This document shows, piece by piece, positions 46,400 through 56,003 of a stretch of DNA of 64,000 nt; position 1 is the first letter of the stretch; every line of letters begins with the position of its first letter. The DNA comes from Phenylobacterium sp. Root1290 (GTDB lineage Bacteria > Pseudomonadota > Alphaproteobacteria > Caulobacterales > Caulobacteraceae), in the NCBI RefSeq assembly GCF_001425305.1, contig NZ_LMEE01000001.1:143192-207191 (forward strand), in the 5' to 3' direction. The notes below the pieces were generated by a model. The model searched no databases and had not been told where the DNA came from. It saw only the letters and a program-made list of their open reading frames with translations. A program made the position numbers and the translations under genes.

Positions 46400-48571
46400 C
46401 TACGGGTTGGGGATCGGCGCGTTCGATCCTCCGACCGGCAGCGGCGGCTGCGGTCCGATTGGCCCGGCGTAGCTGCCGTAGCCGCCGCGCTTGAGGTCGG
46501 CGCTCAGGGTGATCGGGGCTGAGCCGCCGGCGAGCCGGGCGCGGTAGACCTGCATCCCCTCCATCACGCGCATGACGTAGTTGCGGGTCTCCGAGAACGG
46601 GATGCACTCGACGAAGTCGATCGGGTCGGTGGCGGCGCCGCGCGGGTCACCGCAGAACACGATCCACTGCGGCGGGCGTCCGGGTCCTGCGTTGTAGGCG
46701 GCGATCGCCATCGGATACGAGCCGGAGAAGTTGTTGATCTGCCGGCCGAGAAAAGCCTGGCCCAGCTGCATGTTGTAGTCGGGCTGCCAGAGCATCGAGA
46801 CGTCGTAGCTCATGCCCAGGCCGCGGGCGGTGCTGGCGGCGGTGGCCGGCAGCAGCTGCATCATCCCGCGCGCGTCGGCGCCGGAACGGGCCATCGGGTC
46901 GAAGCCGCTCTCCTGGCGGGTGATGCCGAGGGTCAGGGCCGGTTCAGGCGCGCCCGCGACCGGCGGCGGGGTGCGCAGCGGGTAGCCGCGTTCCGGCAGG
47001 ATGAAGCCGCGCTGGGCGGCTGTCCGGACCACCTTCATCGAGGTGTCCTGGTCGCCATAGCCGCGCGCCAGATCGACGAGCAGGGCCTGCTCCTCGACGG
47101 TCGGCAGGATGTCGTCGAGCGCCAGCACGAAGGTCTTGAAGAGGTCGCGATTGCCGATCTCGTAGAGCAGGCGCGCGGCGCGGACCGTGTCGCGGGAATC
47201 GAAACGGGCGCGGTCGGCCTGGTTCAGTTGCGGGTCGGGGCCGAGAACCAGCGGCTGGCCGAGCTTCTCGGTGGCGAGCTGGCCATAGAAGGTCGTGTTG
47301 AACTTCGCGCCCGCGCCATAGAACGCCCTGGCCGCGGACTGATCGCCGCGCGCCTCGGCGGTGCGCCCCTGCCAATAGAAGGCTCGGCCGCGGGTGATGG
47401 GCGATTGGCCGATCTTCTCCAGATTGGCGAAATGGACGGCGGCCTGTTCGGGCTTCTTCAGCCGGGTCAGCGCGATCCAGCCGGCATAGAACTCGGCGTC
47501 GGCCGCCGGCGCGCCGGTGGTCAGGCCGCTATTGGCGGCGGCGGCGTAGGCGCCGGCCGAGTCGCCGTTGCGCAGAGCGTAGAGGATGAGGCGATAGCGC
47601 TCGGCCCAGATCCGCTCGGCCATGTCGCCGTGGGCGACGTCGGTCGGAAAATTGCGGACCGCGGCGATGGCGAGCGTCTCGAGGTTGCGCTGGCGGTAGT
47701 AGCTGGCGCGCTCGAAGGCGACGCCGGGGCTGTTGGCGAGGTTGGCGGGCAGGGCGGCGGCCATGTCGTTGGCCCCCGAGGAGCCGGAGCGATAGGCCAT
47801 GCGGACCTGGGCCAGTTGCAGCTGGTCGGGCGGCAAAAGGGCGAGCATGTCGCGCGCGGCGGGCCCCTGTGCGCCGTAGAGCAGGATGTCGGTGCGGCGG
47901 ACGTGGTCGTCCTGGGTCAGCATCGAGCCGAACCGCGTCAGCATGGTGCGTTGGGGTGTGACCTCGAACAGTTTGTCGCGCCAGAAGCGGCGGATCAGGT
48001 CCTGGGCGTCCTTCTGGCGGCCCGTGGCCTGGTAGGCGCTGGCCAGGGCCATGGCGCCCTCGGCGGTCTGCGGCTCGCCGCCACCGAACCAGGCGATGAT
48101 CTGTTGCGGCGTCTGGCCCGAAGTCTCCAGCAGCTTCTCGGCGCCGAGCTGGCGACGGTTCGGGCGGGGCCAGCCGGCGAGGTCGCGGCGGGCCTGGTCG
48201 ATCTCGAAGAATGACATCGATTCCGCGGCGGAGTCGGCGATGGCCCAGGTGGCGAGCTTCTTGGCGACAGGATCGTTCAGCGCCGCGATAGCCGAGCGCG
48301 CGGTGGTGACGTCGCCGCGCTTGGCGGCCGCCAGCGCCGAGGTAAGGGTCGCGGAATCGGTCATCGACAGGGACTGGCGGTAGGCCGTCGGCGGGGTCTG
48401 AGTCAGCTCGATCGGGCGCGGCCCCTCGGCGGGCGGGCGCTCGCTCCCCGAGAACGGCCGGTAGGGGCCCTGATCCGGCGCACCCTGAGTCGGGGCCTGC
48501 GCATTGGCCATCGTGGCCAGCAGGGCGATCGAGGCGGTGGTCAGAAACGCTTTACGGGCCTTGAACGGCAA
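46400..48571 (-). CDS. Soluble lytic transglycosylase (SLT)
   Basis: About 723 residues. Signal-like N-terminus (KARKAFLTTASIALLATMANA), then a long alpha-superhelical region of tetratricopeptide-like repeats (about 90-520), then the SLT catalytic domain: TRQESGFDPMARSGADARGMMQLLPATA with catalytic Glu, and NMQLGQAFLGRQI, AIAAYNAGPGRPPQW, ETRNYVMRVMEGMQVYRARL. It cleaves peptidoglycan glycan strands in the periplasm with 1,6-anhydro product. The start is TTG 48571, preceded by GGAG nine bases away; no ATG matches the signal peptide better. Similar to Slt70 family enzymes. Confidence 0.9.
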   Translation of the reverse strand: MPFKARKAFLTTASIALLATMANAQAPTQGAPDQGPYRPFSGSERPPAEGPRPIELTQTPPTAYRQSLSMTDSATLTSALAAAKRGDVTTARSAIAALNDPVAKKLATWAIADSAAESMSFFEIDQARRDLAGWPRPNRRQLGAEKLLETSGQTPQQIIAWFGGGEPQTAEGAMALASAYQATGRQKDAQDLIRRFWRDKLFEVTPQRTMLTRFGSMLTQDDHVRRTDILLYGAQGPAARDMLALLPPDQLQLAQVRMAYRSGSSGANDMAAALPANLANSPGVAFERASYYRQRNLETLAIAAVRNFPTDVAHGDMAERIWAERYRLILYALRNGDSAGAYAAAANSGLTTGAPAADAEFYAGWIALTRLKKPEQAAVHFANLEKIGQSPITRGRAFYWQGRTAEARGDQSAARAFYGAGAKFNTTFYGQLATEKLGQPLVLGPDPQLNQADRARFDSRDTVRAARLLYEIGNRDLFKTFVLALDDILPTVEEQALLVDLARGYGDQDTSMKVVRTAAQRGFILPERGYPLRTPPPVAGAPEPALTLGITRQESGFDPMARSGADARGMMQLLPATAASTARGLGMSYDVSMLWQPDYNMQLGQAFLGRQINNFSGSYPMAIAAYNAGPGRPPQWIVFCGDPRGAATDPIDFVECIPFSETRNYVMRVMEGMQVYRARLAGGSAPITLSADLKRGGYGSYAGPIGPQPPLPVGGSNAPIPNP

Positions 48572-48696
48572 GGTGACGAACTCCGGTCTCGGGGAAAAAT
48601 GAAACTATGTTGCGGCGCGGGGGCGCCCCGCCATATTGTCCGGCCAAATCATGAGGCCGCAACAACTGGCCTCGCTTTCACGGCTTTTTGCAGACC

Positions 48697-49581
48697 ATGT
48701 CAGATTCCTTGTTCAAGGGCGTGATGCCGGCCCTGGTGACTCCGTTCCGCGATGGCGCGGTGGACGAGAAGGCGTTTGTCGCCCTCGTCGAGCGTCAGAT
48801 CGCGGGCGGCGTCCACGGCATCGTGCCCGTGGGCACGACCGGCGAGACCTCTACCCTTTCCCATGACGAGCACCGCCGGGTGGTTGAACTGGCTGTGAAG
48901 ACCGCCGCCGGCCGGGTGCCTGTGGTCGCGGGCGCAGGCTCGAACTCCACCGACGAAGCGATCGAGCTGGTCCAGCACGCCAAGACCATCGGCGCGGACG
49001 CCGCCCTGGTGGTGACGCCGTACTACAATCGTCCGAACCAGGAGGGCCTCTACGCCCACTATGCGGCGATCAACGAGGCGGTTCAGCTGCCGGTGCTGGT
49101 CTACAACGTGCCGGGCCGCACCTCGGTGGACATCAGCAACGACACGCTGGCCCGGCTGTCCAAGCTGCCGAACATCGTCGGCATCAAGGACGCCACCGCC
49201 GACATGACCCGCGCCACCGTGCAGCGCCAGCTGTGCGGCGATGACTGGGTGCTGCTGTCGGGCGACGACCTGACGGCGCTGGGCTACATGGCCCACGGCG
49301 GTCACGGCTGCATCTCGGTGACGGCCAACATCGCCCCGGACCTGTGCGCCACCTTCTACAACGCCGCCTTGGGCGACGACTGGAAGACTGCGCTCTACTG
49401 GCAGGATCGCCTGTTCCGGCTGCATCGGTCGCTGTTCACCGACGCTTCGCCCGCGCCGACCAAGTTCGCCCTGTCGCATCTGGGCCTCTGCCAGGAAGAC
49501 GCGCGCCTGCCCATCGTGCCGGCGTCGGAAGTCTCGCGTGCGGAGGTGCTGGCTGGGATGAGGGAAGCCGGCGTCATCTGA
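48697..49581 (+). CDS. dapA: 4-hydroxy-tetrahydrodipicolinate synthase (DapA)
   Basis: 294 residues, TIM-barrel aldolase. Motifs: [28 protein letters not shown] (substrate binding), [33 protein letters not shown] with the catalytic-triad Tyr, and GIKDATADM with the Schiff-base lysine. It condenses pyruvate with aspartate semialdehyde for lysine and diaminopimelate synthesis. Start ATG 48697. The stop and the smpB ATG overlap (TGATG). Confidence 0.96.
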   Translation: MSDSLFKGVMPALVTPFRDGAVDEKAFVALVERQIAGGVHGIVPVGTTGETSTLSHDEHRRVVELAVKTAAGRVPVVAGAGSNSTDEAIELVQHAKTIGADAALVVTPYYNRPNQEGLYAHYAAINEAVQLPVLVYNVPGRTSVDISNDTLARLSKLPNIVGIKDATADMTRATVQRQLCGDDWVLLSGDDLTALGYMAHGGHGCISVTANIAPDLCATFYNAALGDDWKTALYWQDRLFRLHRSLFTDASPAPTKFALSHLGLCQEDARLPIVPASEVSRAEVLAGMREAGVI

Positions 49582-50036
49582 TGTCGGGAAAGCTGATCGC
49601 AGAGAACCGCCGGGCGCGGTACGACTACTTCCTCGAAGAGACCTTCGAGGCGGGGCTGATGCTGACCGGGTCGGAGGTCAAGTCGCTGCGCAACGGCCGG
49701 GCCAACATCGCCGAGTCCTATGCCTCGGTCGAAGGCGACGAGGTCGTGCTGATCAACGCCGACATCCCGCCCTTCGCGCAGGCCAACCGCTTCAACCACG
49801 AGCCGAGACGGCACCGGAAGCTGCTGCTGCACCGCAAGCAGTTGGACAAGCTGATCGGGGCGGTGACGCGCGAGGGCCGCACGATCATCCCGACCAAGCT
49901 CTATTGGAACGAGAAGGGGCTGGCCAAGCTGGAGATCGCCTTGGCCAAGGGCAAGAAGACCCACGACAAGCGCGAAGCGACCGCCGAGCGCGACTGGCAG
50001 CGGGACAAGGCCCGCCTGCTGCGCGATCGTGGCTGA
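49581..50036 (+). CDS. smpB: SsrA-binding protein SmpB
   Basis: 151 residues. Signature [52 protein letters not shown]-like [15 protein letters not shown], and C-terminal [17 protein letters not shown]. It binds tmRNA to rescue stalled ribosomes. Overlaps dapA by one base at TGATG and the next gene by eight bases. Confidence 0.97.
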   Translation: MSGKLIAENRRARYDYFLEETFEAGLMLTGSEVKSLRNGRANIAESYASVEGDEVVLINADIPPFAQANRFNHEPRRHRKLLLHRKQLDKLIGAVTREGRTIIPTKLYWNEKGLAKLEIALAKGKKTHDKREATAERDWQRDKARLLRDRG

Positions 50037-50763
50037 CGTCGAGGCGATCGAGCGGGCGACCATCGCAGCGGTGGCGCCACGCGAGGTGCTGGAGATCGGC
50101 GGCTGGCTGCTGGCCCTGAACGAGGGCACGATCCGCCGTGCGGCGAGCGCCGTGCCGCTGAGCCATGCGCTGTCCGCCGACCCCGCCGTGTTCGACCAGA
50201 TCGAGGCGGCCTACGCGGCGCACGGGTTGGCGCCGGCGTTCCGGATCGCCGACGAGCCCGGCCTGGAAGGCGTGCGGGCGGAACTGGCGCGACGCGGCTA
50301 CCGCTTCGAACAGCCGACACTGGTGAAGATTGGTGCGACAGGGCCGATGATCGCGGCGTGCCGCGGCGAGGCGGCCGGCGTGGACAATGCACCCGACGCC
50401 GGCTGGGCATCTGTTTTCACGAGCGAGGGCTTCGATCCCGCCGACGGGGCGAACCGCGTCGCGGCGCTCACCCGCTCACCCGATGCTGTCTATGGCGGGG
50501 TCTCGGAAGACGGCCGGACCCTGGCGGTCGGCGTCGCCGCCTTCGGTCATGGCTGGGCCAGCGTGCATGGCATGCGCACTGACGCCTCTCGGCGGGGCGA
50601 GGGGCTGGCGGGCAGGGTGCTGGCCGGCCTGGCCGGCGCGGCGCAGGCGCGCGGCGTGGAGCGCGTGTTCCTGCAGGTCGAAGAAGGCAATACCGGCGCC
50701 CGCAGCCTCTATCGGCGGGCGGGGTTCGCGAAGGCCTGGCGCTATTTCTACTGGAGCCGTTAG
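50029..50763 (+). CDS. GNAT-family N-acetyltransferase
   Basis: About 244 residues. A variable N-terminal half is followed by a GNAT domain with acetyl-CoA motif [22 protein letters not shown] near residues 180-205 and [29 protein letters not shown] at the end. It begins at GTG 50029 within smpB (8-base overlap), indicating coupling. Substrate unknown. Its stop overlaps the end of the glycosylase gene on the other strand. Confidence 0.85.
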   Translation: MADVEAIERATIAAVAPREVLEIGGWLLALNEGTIRRAASAVPLSHALSADPAVFDQIEAAYAAHGLAPAFRIADEPGLEGVRAELARRGYRFEQPTLVKIGATGPMIAACRGEAAGVDNAPDAGWASVFTSEGFDPADGANRVAALTRSPDAVYGGVSEDGRTLAVGVAAFGHGWASVHGMRTDASRRGEGLAGRVLAGLAGAAQARGVERVFLQVEEGNTGARSLYRRAGFAKAWRYFYWSR

Positions 50764-51407
50764 GCGTCCAGCAGCTCGCGGGCGCGGCGGAAGATAGCCT
50801 CGAACATCTCGGCGGTGAGGCGGCCGGTGTTCGTGTTGAGGCGCGAGCAGTGATAGCTGTTCAGCACGATATAGGGACCGGCCTGGAACTCCGTGCCGTG
50901 GCCGGGGATGCCGGCCGAGGCCTTAAGGCCCAGGGCTTTCAGCACATTGCGGCGCGAGACGTCGCCCAGGGTGACGATGACCCTGAGGTTGGGCAGGTCC
51001 TTGAGCCGCTGGGTCAGGAACGGGCGGCAGGTGTTCTCTTCGCTGGTCTCGGGCTTGTTGCCGGGCGGGGCGCAGCGGACCGCGTTGGTGATCATGACGT
51101 CGGTGAGCACGAGGCCATCGTCGACGCGGGCGTCGAACTTGCCGTTGGCGAAGCCGGTCTTGGTCAGGGTGTCGTAGAGCATCCAGCCCGCATGGTCGCC
51201 GGTGAACGGCCGACCGGTCCGGTTGGCCCCGGTGCGGCCGGGCGCAAGGCCCGCCACCAGCAGGCGCGCGGCCGGATCGCCGAAGGACGGGGCAGGACCG
51301 TTCCACCAGTCAGGGTTCTGGGCGGCGTTCGACTGGCGATAGGCGACCAGGCGCGGGCATAGCGGGCAGTCGCGGGGCGGCTCGGAGCCCCAGAGCTCAA
51401 CCGACAT
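50760..51407 (-). CDS. Uracil-DNA glycosylase, iron-sulfur family 4/5 type
   Basis: 215 residues. Cys14 and Cys17 in CPLCPRL, with later Cys in VRCAPPG and EENTCRPFL, form a 4Fe-4S cluster set. Substrate-binding segments are GLAPGRTGANRTGRPFTGD and VLTDVMITNAVRC, and the late NSYHCSRLNTNTGRLT loop. The GLAPG form without polar catalytic residues resembles family 5 (UdgB) enzymes, which remove uracil and other deaminated bases. It starts one base inside the stop of the NYN gene (TGATG). Confidence 0.83.
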   Translation of the reverse strand: MSVELWGSEPPRDCPLCPRLVAYRQSNAAQNPDWWNGPAPSFGDPAARLLVAGLAPGRTGANRTGRPFTGDHAGWMLYDTLTKTGFANGKFDARVDDGLVLTDVMITNAVRCAPPGNKPETSEENTCRPFLTQRLKDLPNLRVIVTLGDVSRRNVLKALGLKASAGIPGHGTEFQAGPYIVLNSYHCSRLNTNTGRLTAEMFEAIFRRARELLDA

Positions 51408-52003
51408 CAGAGCTCGGCGTCGACGTCGTGTTCGTCGCGGGCGGCGCGGCTTTCCTGGATGAAGCGGGGCAGGCGCGAGGGCCGACCGATGATGTCAGCC
51501 AGGTCCGCCAGATCCACGAAGTTGTCGGCCTGGCGGCGCAGGTCGTCGGACGCCATGGGCGGCTGCGACTTGACGGTGGAGACCACAGTAACGCGGGCGC
51601 CGCGGCGCTGAACCGCCTCGACCAGGACCCGGAAGTCCCCGTCGCCGGAGAACAGCACCAGGTGGTCGGCGTGGGCCGCCATCTCCATCATGTCGACGGC
51701 GATCTCGACGTCCATGTCGCCGCGCCAGCGCTTGCGGCCTTGGGCGTCGGTGTATTCGCGGGCCGGCTTGGTCACCAGGCGGAAGCCGTTGTAGTCGAGC
51801 CAGTCGACCAGCGGACGGATCGGCGAATACTCCTGATCCTCGACCAGGGCGGTGTAGTAGTAGGCGCGCACGAGCACGCCGCGCTTGCGGAACTCTTCCA
51901 GCAGCTTGCGATAGTCGATATCGAAGCCCAGCCCCTTGGCGGCGGAATACAGGTTCGCCCCGTCGATGAAGAGCGCCAGCCTGTCCGTGGGGTAGAAAGT
52001 CAT
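51407..52003 (-). CDS. NYN-domain (LabA/PIN-like) protein
   Basis: 198 residues. NYN/PIN-like nuclease fold: ALFIDGANLYSAAKGLGFDID with conserved Asp near residue 14, RGDMDVEIAVDMM, and LVLFSGDGDFRVLVEAVQRRGARVTV with Asp residues for metal. Related to LabA/DUF88 proteins, likely RNA-processing or RNA-binding. Start ATG 52003 overlaps the divergent folK start in CATG; the AGGA site lies about 12 bases upstream. It is followed by the glycosylase gene with 1-base overlap. Function in this organism unknown. Confidence 0.86.
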   Translation of the reverse strand: MTFYPTDRLALFIDGANLYSAAKGLGFDIDYRKLLEEFRKRGVLVRAYYYTALVEDQEYSPIRPLVDWLDYNGFRLVTKPAREYTDAQGRKRWRGDMDVEIAVDMMEMAAHADHLVLFSGDGDFRVLVEAVQRRGARVTVVSTVKSQPPMASDDLRRQADNFVDLADLADIIGRPSRLPRFIQESRAARDEHDVDAEL

Positions 52004-52538
52004 GAGTGCGAATAATCCTGCGAAAATGTCTCTGGGCGTAAATCTGGACGATGCGGCGGTTGTCGCCTTGGGCGGTAATGTCGCCGGCGACTATGGTTCG
52101 TCCGAAGCCCTTCTCGAGGCGGCGCTCGCTCGTTTCGCGGAGGCGGGATTGCCCATCCTGCGTCGGTCGTCCTGGTGGCGCTCCGCCGCCTGGCCCGACC
52201 CGAATAATCATGAGTATCGCAACGGCGTTGTGCTTGTCGAGGCTCGGCTTTCGCCGCAGGCGCTAATCCAAACATTGTTCATGCTAGAGAGCGAATTCGG
52301 CCGCACGCGGAGTGTCCGCAACGCTCCGCGGACGCTGGATCTGGATCTCATCGCCCATGGCCGAATCATTTCCGAAGACCCGGCGCTGACCTTGCCCCAC
52401 CCGCGGGCTCACGAGCGGCTGTTCGTCATGGGGCCGCTGGCCGAGATCGCGCCCGACTGGCGCCATCCAGTGCTGGGAAAGTCCGCGTCGGAACTGGCGC
52501 TGAGCGCCAGCGTCGGGCTCGATGCACGGCCGCTGTGA
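52002..52538 (+). CDS. folK: HPPK, folate pathway diphosphokinase (FolK)
   Basis: 178 residues, FolK family: VVALGGNVAGDYGSSEALLEAAL, SSWWRSAAW, NGVVLVEARLSPQAL, RNAPRTLDLDLIAHG (metal-binding DLDL), LPHPRAHERLFVMGPLAEIAP. It transfers pyrophosphate from ATP to 6-hydroxymethyl-dihydropterin. ATG 52002 is used with a weak GGGGTAG site; ATG 52026 is an alternative that begins nearer the conserved fold. Its start overlaps that of the NYN gene on the other strand. Confidence 0.9.
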   Translation: MSANNPAKMSLGVNLDDAAVVALGGNVAGDYGSSEALLEAALARFAEAGLPILRRSSWWRSAAWPDPNNHEYRNGVVLVEARLSPQALIQTLFMLESEFGRTRSVRNAPRTLDLDLIAHGRIISEDPALTLPHPRAHERLFVMGPLAEIAPDWRHPVLGKSASELALSASVGLDARPL

Positions 52539-52621
52539 CGCCGCAGGGGTAGCGAGCGAAGTTGACGCAACCGTCAGGGAGGTATACGGCGCGCAGCCCT
52601 TTGAAGCGGCGGGACCGGTCT

Positions 52622-53260
52622 GTGGGCTATCGCCTCATCATCTTCGATTTCGACGGAACGCTGGCCGACAGCGCGCCTTGGTTCATCACCGTGCTGAACA
52701 GCGTGGCGCAGCGCTTTGGGTTCCGCCAGGTCGATGAGGCGGAGATCGCGGACCTGCGCGGGCGGCCCAGCCGCGAGGTGATGCGCGCTCTGCAGTTGCC
52801 CGCCTGGAAGCTGCCGTTCATCGCCGCACACGTCCGCAAGCTTGCGGCCGCCGCGGCGCCGTCGATCGAACTTTTCCCGGGCGTCGCCGACATGCTGCGG
52901 CAGTTGGCCCAGCGAGGCGTGAAGGTGGCGATCGTCAGCTCGAACGCCGAGGCTACGGTCCGTAGGGTGCTTGGGCCGGAGCTGGCGGGGCTGGTGGCGC
53001 ACTATGGCTGCGGAGCCTCCGTGTTCGGCAAGGCCGCGAAGTTCCGCGAAGTGATCCGCAAGTCCGGCGTCAGCGAGGCCGACGTGCTGAGCGTGGGCGA
53101 CGAGGTTCGCGACATCGAGGCGGCCCGGAAGCTGCGTCTGGCCACCGGCGCAGTGACCTGGGGCTACGCGACGCCGGAAATTCTGCGGGCCCAACGGCCC
53201 AGCGCGATGTTCGAAACCACGGACGACGTGCTGCGCGAAGCCGGGCTCTGCGGCATCTAA
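52622..53260 (+). CDS. HAD-family hydrolase, phosphoglycolate-phosphatase-like
   Basis: About 212 residues. HAD motifs: RLIIFDFDGTLADS near the start, IVSSNAE (II), lysine near FGKAAKF (III), SVGDEVRDIEAARKL (IV), and a helical cap. Resembles Gph-type phosphatases. Start is uncertain: GTG 52622 gives the usual N-terminus (MGYRLIIFDFDG); TTG 52562 or 52601 would be longer. AGGGAGG at 52576 sits far from either. Lies between folK and rpoZ. Substrate unknown. Confidence 0.82.
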   Translation: MGYRLIIFDFDGTLADSAPWFITVLNSVAQRFGFRQVDEAEIADLRGRPSREVMRALQLPAWKLPFIAAHVRKLAAAAAPSIELFPGVADMLRQLAQRGVKVAIVSSNAEATVRRVLGPELAGLVAHYGCGASVFGKAAKFREVIRKSGVSEADVLSVGDEVRDIEAARKLRLATGAVTWGYATPEILRAQRPSAMFETTDDVLREAGLCGI

Positions 53261-53344
53261 CCCTTCGTTCGGCGGTCTTGCGGCGTTGCACAATCGCCGC
53301 GAAGCCTCTATTTTGTTCGGTTCTACCGCACCTCTGAGGATTCC

Positions 53345-53704
53345 ATGGCCCGCGTCACCGTCGAAGATTGCGTCGAGAAGGTCCCCAACCGCTTCAGCCT
53401 CGTGCTGCTGGCGGCGCATCGCGCCCGCGCCATTTCGGCCGGCTCCCCGCTCCTGGTCGACCGCGACAACGACAAGAACCCGGTCGTGTCGCTGCGTGAA
53501 ATCGCCGACGACGTGGTGGACGCCGAAGAGCTGCGGGAAAACCTGATCGGCACGCTGCAGCGCGTCGACGAGCGTTCGGAAGCCGAGGAAGAGGCCGAAA
53601 CCCTGGCCCTGCTGGCGGATCCGACCCACATGCAGATGAGCGAGCTGGAACTGGTTCGCGCGCTTCAAAGCGACCGTGACGGCGGCCAGGAGGAGCGGTA
53701 CTGA
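53345..53704 (+). CDS. rpoZ: RNA polymerase omega subunit (RpoZ)
   Basis: 119 residues, longer than the E. coli protein through an acidic C-terminal tail. [28 protein letters not shown] is the canonical omega N-terminus. It promotes assembly of RNA polymerase and participates in ppGpp binding. ATG 53345 follows GAGGA. Its stop is 95 bases before spoT, the conserved rpoZ-spoT arrangement of many proteobacteria. Confidence 0.96.
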   Translation: MARVTVEDCVEKVPNRFSLVLLAAHRARAISAGSPLLVDRDNDKNPVVSLREIADDVVDAEELRENLIGTLQRVDERSEAEEEAETLALLADPTHMQMSELELVRALQSDRDGGQEERY

Positions 53705-53799
53705 GCCCGGAAGGCGCAGAACCCCTCACCGTTACGGCGGCGCCTCAACAACCGCCCGCCGATAAAATCGACGCGCCGGTCGCCAAGCAGCGGCCGAAG

Positions 53800-55968
53800 A
53801 TGCTTCGCCAGTACGAGCTGATCGAAAAGGTCCGCTCGTACGACCCCACCGCCGACGAGGCGGTTCTGAACCGAGCCTATGTCTACGCCATGCGGATGCA
53901 TGGGTCGCAGAAGCGGGCCTCGGGCGATCCCTACTTCGCACACCCGATCGAGGTGGCGGGAATCCTGACCGACTATCGGTTGGACACCGCCACCATCGTC
54001 ACCGCCCTGCTGCACGACGTGATCGAGGACACCCCGGTCACGCCCGATGACATCCGGGGCCTGTTCGGCCCCGAGATCACCGAGTTGGTCGAGGGCGTCA
54101 CCAAGCTCACCAAGCTGGAACTCAACAGCGAGCGGACCAAGCAGGCCGAGAACCTGCGCAAGTTCATCCTGGCGATCTCGAAGGACGTGCGCGTCCTGAT
54201 GGTCAAGCTGGCCGACCGCCTGCACAACATGCGGACGCTGCAGTACATCTCCAGCCCCGCCAAGCGCGAGCGGATCGCGCGCGAGACCCTGGATATCTAC
54301 GCGCCGCTGGCGCGCTCCATCGGCTGTCACCGGATCTGTTCGGAGCTGGAGGAGCTGTGCTTCGAGCACTTGAACCCGGTGGCGCGCGACGCGATCGGGC
54401 GGCGGCTGGAAGCGCTGCGGGCCGAGCAGGGCGCGGCGGTCTCGATCGTCTCGGGCGAGATCGCGGCCCGTCTTGAGGCCGCCGGCATCCCGGCGCGGGT
54501 CTTCGGGCGGGAAAAGAACCCCTATTCGATCTGGCGCAAGTTGCAGCGCAAATCGATTGGATTTTCTCAGCTTTCGGACATCTACGCCTTCCGGGTGATC
54601 GTCGATTCCGAGACTGATTGCTATGCCGCCCTGGGGGTCATCCACCGCGCCTGGCCGAGCGTGCCTGAGCGGTTCAAGGACTTCATCTCGACCCCCAAGC
54701 GCAACAACTACCGCTCGCTGCATACGACCGTGGTCGGGCCCAAGGGCATGCGGATCGAGATGCAGATCCGTACCGAGACCATGGACCGCATCGCCGAGGA
54801 CGGCGTGGCGGCGCACTGGCGTTACAAGAACTCGTCCTACGGCTTCGATCCCGAGGATCAAGCGGCGGGCGGCGGGCGCGACCCGCTGGTCAACCTGCGC
54901 CACCTAGTCCAGGTGCTGGAGCATGGCGGCGACGTCGAGGAACTGGTCGAGCACGCCAAGCTCGAGATGTACCTCGACCAGGCGTTCGTGTTCACGCCGA
55001 AGGGAAAGCTGGTCAGCCTGCCGCGGGGCGCGATGCCGCTGGACTTCGCCTATGCGGTCCACACGGACGTCGGCGACACCTGCATCGGTGTGAAGATCAA
55101 CGGCGAACTGAAGCCGCTGCGCACGACGCTGCAGAACGGCGACGTGGTCGAGGTGATCCGCGGGCCCAAGCCTGTGGTGCCGCCGGACTGGCGCTCGCTG
55201 ACCGTGACGGGGCGCGCGCGTTCTGCGATCCGGCGGCACATCCGCCAGACCGAACGCGAGGAATTCGTTCGGCTGGGCCGCGCGACCGTGGACCAGACCT
55301 TCGAGCGGGCCGGCAAGTCGCGCAAGGACGTGCTGCTGAAGCCGTCGCTAGAGCGCTTCGCCGCGGCGACCGAGGACGACCTGTTCGAACTGGTCGGCCG
55401 CGGCCGCATTTCGCCGACCCAGGTGCTGGACGTGATCTTCCCAGGCCTCAAGGCGGCCGACCGCGAGGCCGCCGTGGCGACCCGGCGGATCGAGGGCGGC
55501 AAGGGCGCGCGGCTCTATGTGCGGGGCGGGGGGCTGACGCCCGGCGTGTCGCTGAACTTCGGCCAGTGCTGTACGCCGGTCCCGGGCGACCGCATCGTCG
55601 GAATCCTGGAGCCGGACGGCACAGGCCTGACGGTGCACACCATCGACTGCGCCCGTTTGGCTGAGTTCGAGGATCGCGAAGAGCTGTGGCGCGACCTGCA
55701 ATGGACGCCGGAGGCCGAGCGCAACACCGTGACCCTGTCAAAGCTGACGGCCACGATCCGCAACGCGCCGGGGGTGTTGGGTCAGGCCTGCACGGCGATC
55801 GGCGAGGCCGGCGGCAACATCGTCAACCTGCGCATGCACAGGCGACAGTCGGACTTCTTCGATGTGGACTTCGACGTCGAGGTCAAGGATGCGCGGCACC
55901 TGACCAACATCGCGGCGGCGCTGCGGGCCTATCCCAGCATCGAGACCGTCGACCGCGCCAAGGGGTAG
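53800..55968 (+). CDS. spoT: Bifunctional (p)ppGpp synthetase/hydrolase SpoT (Rsh)
   Basis: 722 residues. Domains: HD hydrolase (YFAHPIEVAGILTDY, LLHDVIEDT, VKLADRLHNMRTL), synthetase (RFKDFISTPKRNNYRSLHTTV, EMQIRTETMDRIAEDG), TGS (FVFTPKGKLVSLPRGAMPLDFAY), zinc-finger/RIS segment with GQCCTPVPGD, and C-terminal ACT (ATIRNAPGVLGQACTAIG). It makes and degrades the alarmone that governs starvation response. The frame is open upstream to 53701 with no clear start or ribosome site near 53800; the N-terminus may be longer. Confidence 0.95.
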   Translation: MLRQYELIEKVRSYDPTADEAVLNRAYVYAMRMHGSQKRASGDPYFAHPIEVAGILTDYRLDTATIVTALLHDVIEDTPVTPDDIRGLFGPEITELVEGVTKLTKLELNSERTKQAENLRKFILAISKDVRVLMVKLADRLHNMRTLQYISSPAKRERIARETLDIYAPLARSIGCHRICSELEELCFEHLNPVARDAIGRRLEALRAEQGAAVSIVSGEIAARLEAAGIPARVFGREKNPYSIWRKLQRKSIGFSQLSDIYAFRVIVDSETDCYAALGVIHRAWPSVPERFKDFISTPKRNNYRSLHTTVVGPKGMRIEMQIRTETMDRIAEDGVAAHWRYKNSSYGFDPEDQAAGGGRDPLVNLRHLVQVLEHGGDVEELVEHAKLEMYLDQAFVFTPKGKLVSLPRGAMPLDFAYAVHTDVGDTCIGVKINGELKPLRTTLQNGDVVEVIRGPKPVVPPDWRSLTVTGRARSAIRRHIRQTEREEFVRLGRATVDQTFERAGKSRKDVLLKPSLERFAAATEDDLFELVGRGRISPTQVLDVIFPGLKAADREAAVATRRIEGGKGARLYVRGGGLTPGVSLNFGQCCTPVPGDRIVGILEPDGTGLTVHTIDCARLAEFEDREELWRDLQWTPEAERNTVTLSKLTATIRNAPGVLGQACTAIGEAGGNIVNLRMHRRQSDFFDVDFDVEVKDARHLTNIAAALRAYPSIETVDRAKG

Positions 55969-55996
55969 GCGATGCTCCCGGCCAGGGAGCATCGCC
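55968..55996. terminator. 12-bp hairpin between spoT and CBS gene
   Basis: GGCGATGCTCCC (55968-55979), loop GGCCA, GGGAGCATCGCC (55985-55996). Perfect stem lying between two convergent genes, so it can end transcripts in both directions. No T-run on either side. Confidence 0.6.
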
Positions 55997-56003
55997 CAAC
56001 ATT

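Noticed and set aside
53701..53799. N-terminal extension of SpoT
   Set aside because: The frame is open but has no ATG, GTG or TTG and no ribosome site; kept only as an uncertainty.
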